Position numbers and translations under genes: made by a program
Shown: one piece after another, positions 49,962 through 51,117 of the stretch
How positions within the stretch are numbered: the first letter of the stretch is position 1
How the letters are laid out: every line of letters begins with the position of its first letter
Assembly: GCA_002323795.1 (NCBI GenBank)
Contig: DCPZ01000077.1
Coordinates: 22,557-73,673, forward strand
Length of the DNA stretch: 51,117 bases
Direction: 5' to 3'
From: Flavobacteriales bacterium UBA1531
Lineage (GTDB): Bacteria > Bacteroidota > Bacteroidia > Flavobacteriales_D > Sanyastnellaceae
The notes under the pieces: model-generated
What the model was told of the DNA's origin: nothing
What the model saw: the letters and a program-made list of their open reading frames with translations, nothing else
Databases searched by the model: none

Positions 49962-50851
49962 GGTTGAAAGATACGATGAATCAATTTTTGAACCATTGCA
50001 GGTTTTAGCATTCCATGCCCGGTAGGCAGAAGGTGGAAATGCACGTTGGCGTTACCCTTCGTAAGATTTTTGAGTTTCTGTCCATTGGCCGCAGGAATGA
50101 TTTGGTCGTGGGCTCCAAAAGCGAGATCCATACGTCCTTGCCACGAATGCAGTGTGCGCGCAATCTTTTGATGCGTCGGCCAGCAGAGGCGATGAGCACG
50201 CCATCCATGCCAGACCATCATGCGCATGCTGTGATTTGAAATGTGAAATGCACAGAAACTGTGCAGATGCGGAGAAATGATTCTTCTTTTAAGCAGAAAG
50301 TCACTGCATCGGATGACTAAATCAGCGTGTCGATCAATCCTGAACCAAATCAGCTTTCCCAATTTCGAATGCACAGTAAAGTGATAAAAGGGTGATTTTT
50401 TCAAACCATCCGGAGCAAGTAGCGTGATTCGGCTCCACATGTCAGGTGACTCGGAGAAGAGCGCAAGTGCTATTCGACCACCAATGCTATATCCAACGAG
50501 GTCATAATTTTGGGCAGCTAAACCTTCCTTGGTGGCAATCTCAATGAGCAATTGATTGAGCGTGGCAGGATGTAAGGGAGCATCTGCTGGGAGTTTCGAA
50601 TCTGTTGGCCTTGAGACTCCATGGTGGGGCAAATGCACAGAGATCACGGTACTTTTCCTAGGCCAATGATCGGCCAGCACTGATAAGTCTTCAAGGGGTC
50701 GGGCGAATCCGTGAAATGCGAATACGGTTCTTGGTGTTTGACTCACGCTATCGTTGCTTCCCGAAACAGGGATTAAAGCGTACTCGATGCACCATCCATT
50801 ATTGGTGTGCGACTTGCGATGTAATTTTTGCTGATCAGAAGCGAATTCCAC
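49958..50851 (-). CDS. alpha/beta-fold hydrolase
   Basis: The 297-residue protein has an oxyanion-hole segment FAFHGFARPLED near residue 43, the nucleophile elbow LVGYSIGGRIALALF near 118, an acid in FGAHDQIIPA near 246, and a C-terminal histidine in PTGHGMLKP. No signal peptide is seen. The substrate is unknown. It is translationally coupled (4-nt overlap) to the GGGP-synthase-like gene, so a role connected with lipid or prenyl metabolism is possible but only inferred. It is divergent from carB, with 189 bp between starts. Confidence 0.8.
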   Translation of the reverse strand: MEFASDQQKLHRKSHTNNGWCIEYALIPVSGSNDSVSQTPRTVFAFHGFARPLEDLSVLADHWPRKSTVISVHLPHHGVSRPTDSKLPADAPLHPATLNQLLIEIATKEGLAAQNYDLVGYSIGGRIALALFSESPDMWSRITLLAPDGLKKSPFYHFTVHSKLGKLIWFRIDRHADLVIRCSDFLLKRRIISPHLHSFCAFHISNHSMRMMVWHGWRAHRLCWPTHQKIARTLHSWQGRMDLAFGAHDQIIPAANGQKLKNLTKGNANVHFHLLPTGHGMLKPAMVQKLIHRIFQP

Positions 50852-51040
50852 GGTGCAAATGTCGTTGGGTTTGATTCAAATCGAGCCACCGAGCATTGCT
50901 TGTTAAAAAGCAAGACAAATTGTGGAAGAAATTATCCGAATGATACGGTAAGAGCATTTAATTTTGTGCCCGGCTAATTGGCCGTTATTCTGTGTTCAGT
51001 ATCCTCCGTCGAAGATTCGTTTTGGCGGGGTAAAAAAAAA

Positions 51041-51117
51041 ATGCCCAAAGACAAAAGCATCAAATCGATCTTGCTCATCGGGAGCGGACCGATTGTCATT
51101 GGACAAGCCTGTGAATT
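51041..51117 (+). CDS. carB: carbamoyl-phosphate synthase large subunit, 5' fragment
   Basis: The window ends 77 bases into this gene. The 25 visible residues, beginning MPKDKSIKSILLIGSGPIV and continuing to IGQACE, are the highly conserved start of CarB, which makes carbamoyl phosphate for pyrimidine and arginine synthesis. The ATG follows a run of nine A. The upstream 189-bp gap contains TAATTTTG (50959-50966), a possible -7 element without a clear -33 box. Confidence 0.9.
   Translation, partial: MPKDKSIKSILLIGSGPIVIGQACE

Noticed and set aside
50971..50984. CGGC/GCCG hairpin upstream of carB as a pyrimidine-control site
   Set aside because: Only 4 bp of stem, no PyrR-box similarity and no terminator; too weak to call.
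1..51117. Mobile elements, defence systems or CRISPR arrays
   Set aside because: No transposase, integrase, terminal repeats, toxin-antitoxin pair or spaced repeats could be found; all large frames are core or envelope genes.

Overview
The window is a gene-dense chromosomal segment of a member of the Bacteroidota, most likely the Flavobacteriia. The evidence is the presence of GldB, GldC, PorP/SprF, GldK, GldL, GldM and GldN (type IX secretion/gliding machinery), a protein with a T9SS sorting domain, a Bacteroidota-type dcw cluster with an FtsL-like protein and a PASTA-bearing PBP, and TAnnTTTG-type promoters with few Shine-Dalgarno sequences. A more exact placement cannot be read from the sequence. 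I saw no tRNA, rRNA, insertion sequence, prophage or CRISPR array. No gene-free stretch exceeds 300 bases.

Layout. 1-7826 (minus strand): the division and cell-wall cluster mraZ-rsmH-ftsL-like-ftsI-murE-mraY-murD, tightly packed with 1-4 nt overlaps; murD runs off the left edge. Upstream of mraZ lie four MraZ-box-like repeats at an exact 10-nt period. 8117-9527 (plus): an alpha/beta hydrolase and the ribosome-assembly GTPase YsxC/EngB. 9534-12663: gldB-gldC (minus), divergent from a PorT-like barrel protein and nadE (plus). 12666-16385 (minus): dtd, a MazG-type pyrophosphohydrolase and a 972-residue exported Asp-box protein. 16537-22748 (plus): small-form purL, a membrane PASTA protein, a T9SS cargo protein and an RluD-type pseudouridine synthase. 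22812-25851 (minus): an outer-membrane protein and an ABC-F ATPase. 25883-35497 (minus): topA, a degenerate arginase-fold protein, porP/sprF and gldK-gldL-gldM-gldN, closed by a strong intrinsic terminator. 35575-41986 (plus): a polytopic membrane protein, a 34-residue membrane microprotein, miaB, a sigma-54 activator, lptE, a TPR-like protein and secG, then a terminator. 42185-45917 (plus): groES-groEL, a terminator, a GldA-like ABC ATPase and rsgA. 45921-46718 (minus): cysQ. 46718-49181 (plus): a promoter, a TPP riboswitch and a TonB-dependent receptor. 49191-50851 (minus): a GGGP-synthase-like protein and an alpha/beta hydrolase. 51041 to the right edge: the start of carB.

How it works together. 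Most genes are housekeeping and envelope-building functions: peptidoglycan precursor synthesis and septal transpeptidation, LPS delivery (LptE), Sec export (SecG), outer-membrane proteins and the T9SS motor (GldL/GldM) with its outer ring (GldK/GldN). Tight spacing and ATGA overlaps suggest extensive translational coupling.

The most informative non-coding element is a complete TPP riboswitch in front of the TonB-dependent receptor. It assigns that receptor to uptake of thiamin or a thiamin precursor. A start-codon-occluding hairpin is visible as a candidate expression platform. The most interesting protein is the arginase-fold member between topA and porP. It has lost both histidine metal ligands yet sits in line with the T9SS genes. 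I did not find an obviously new multi-gene system (defence, mobile or biosynthetic) here.
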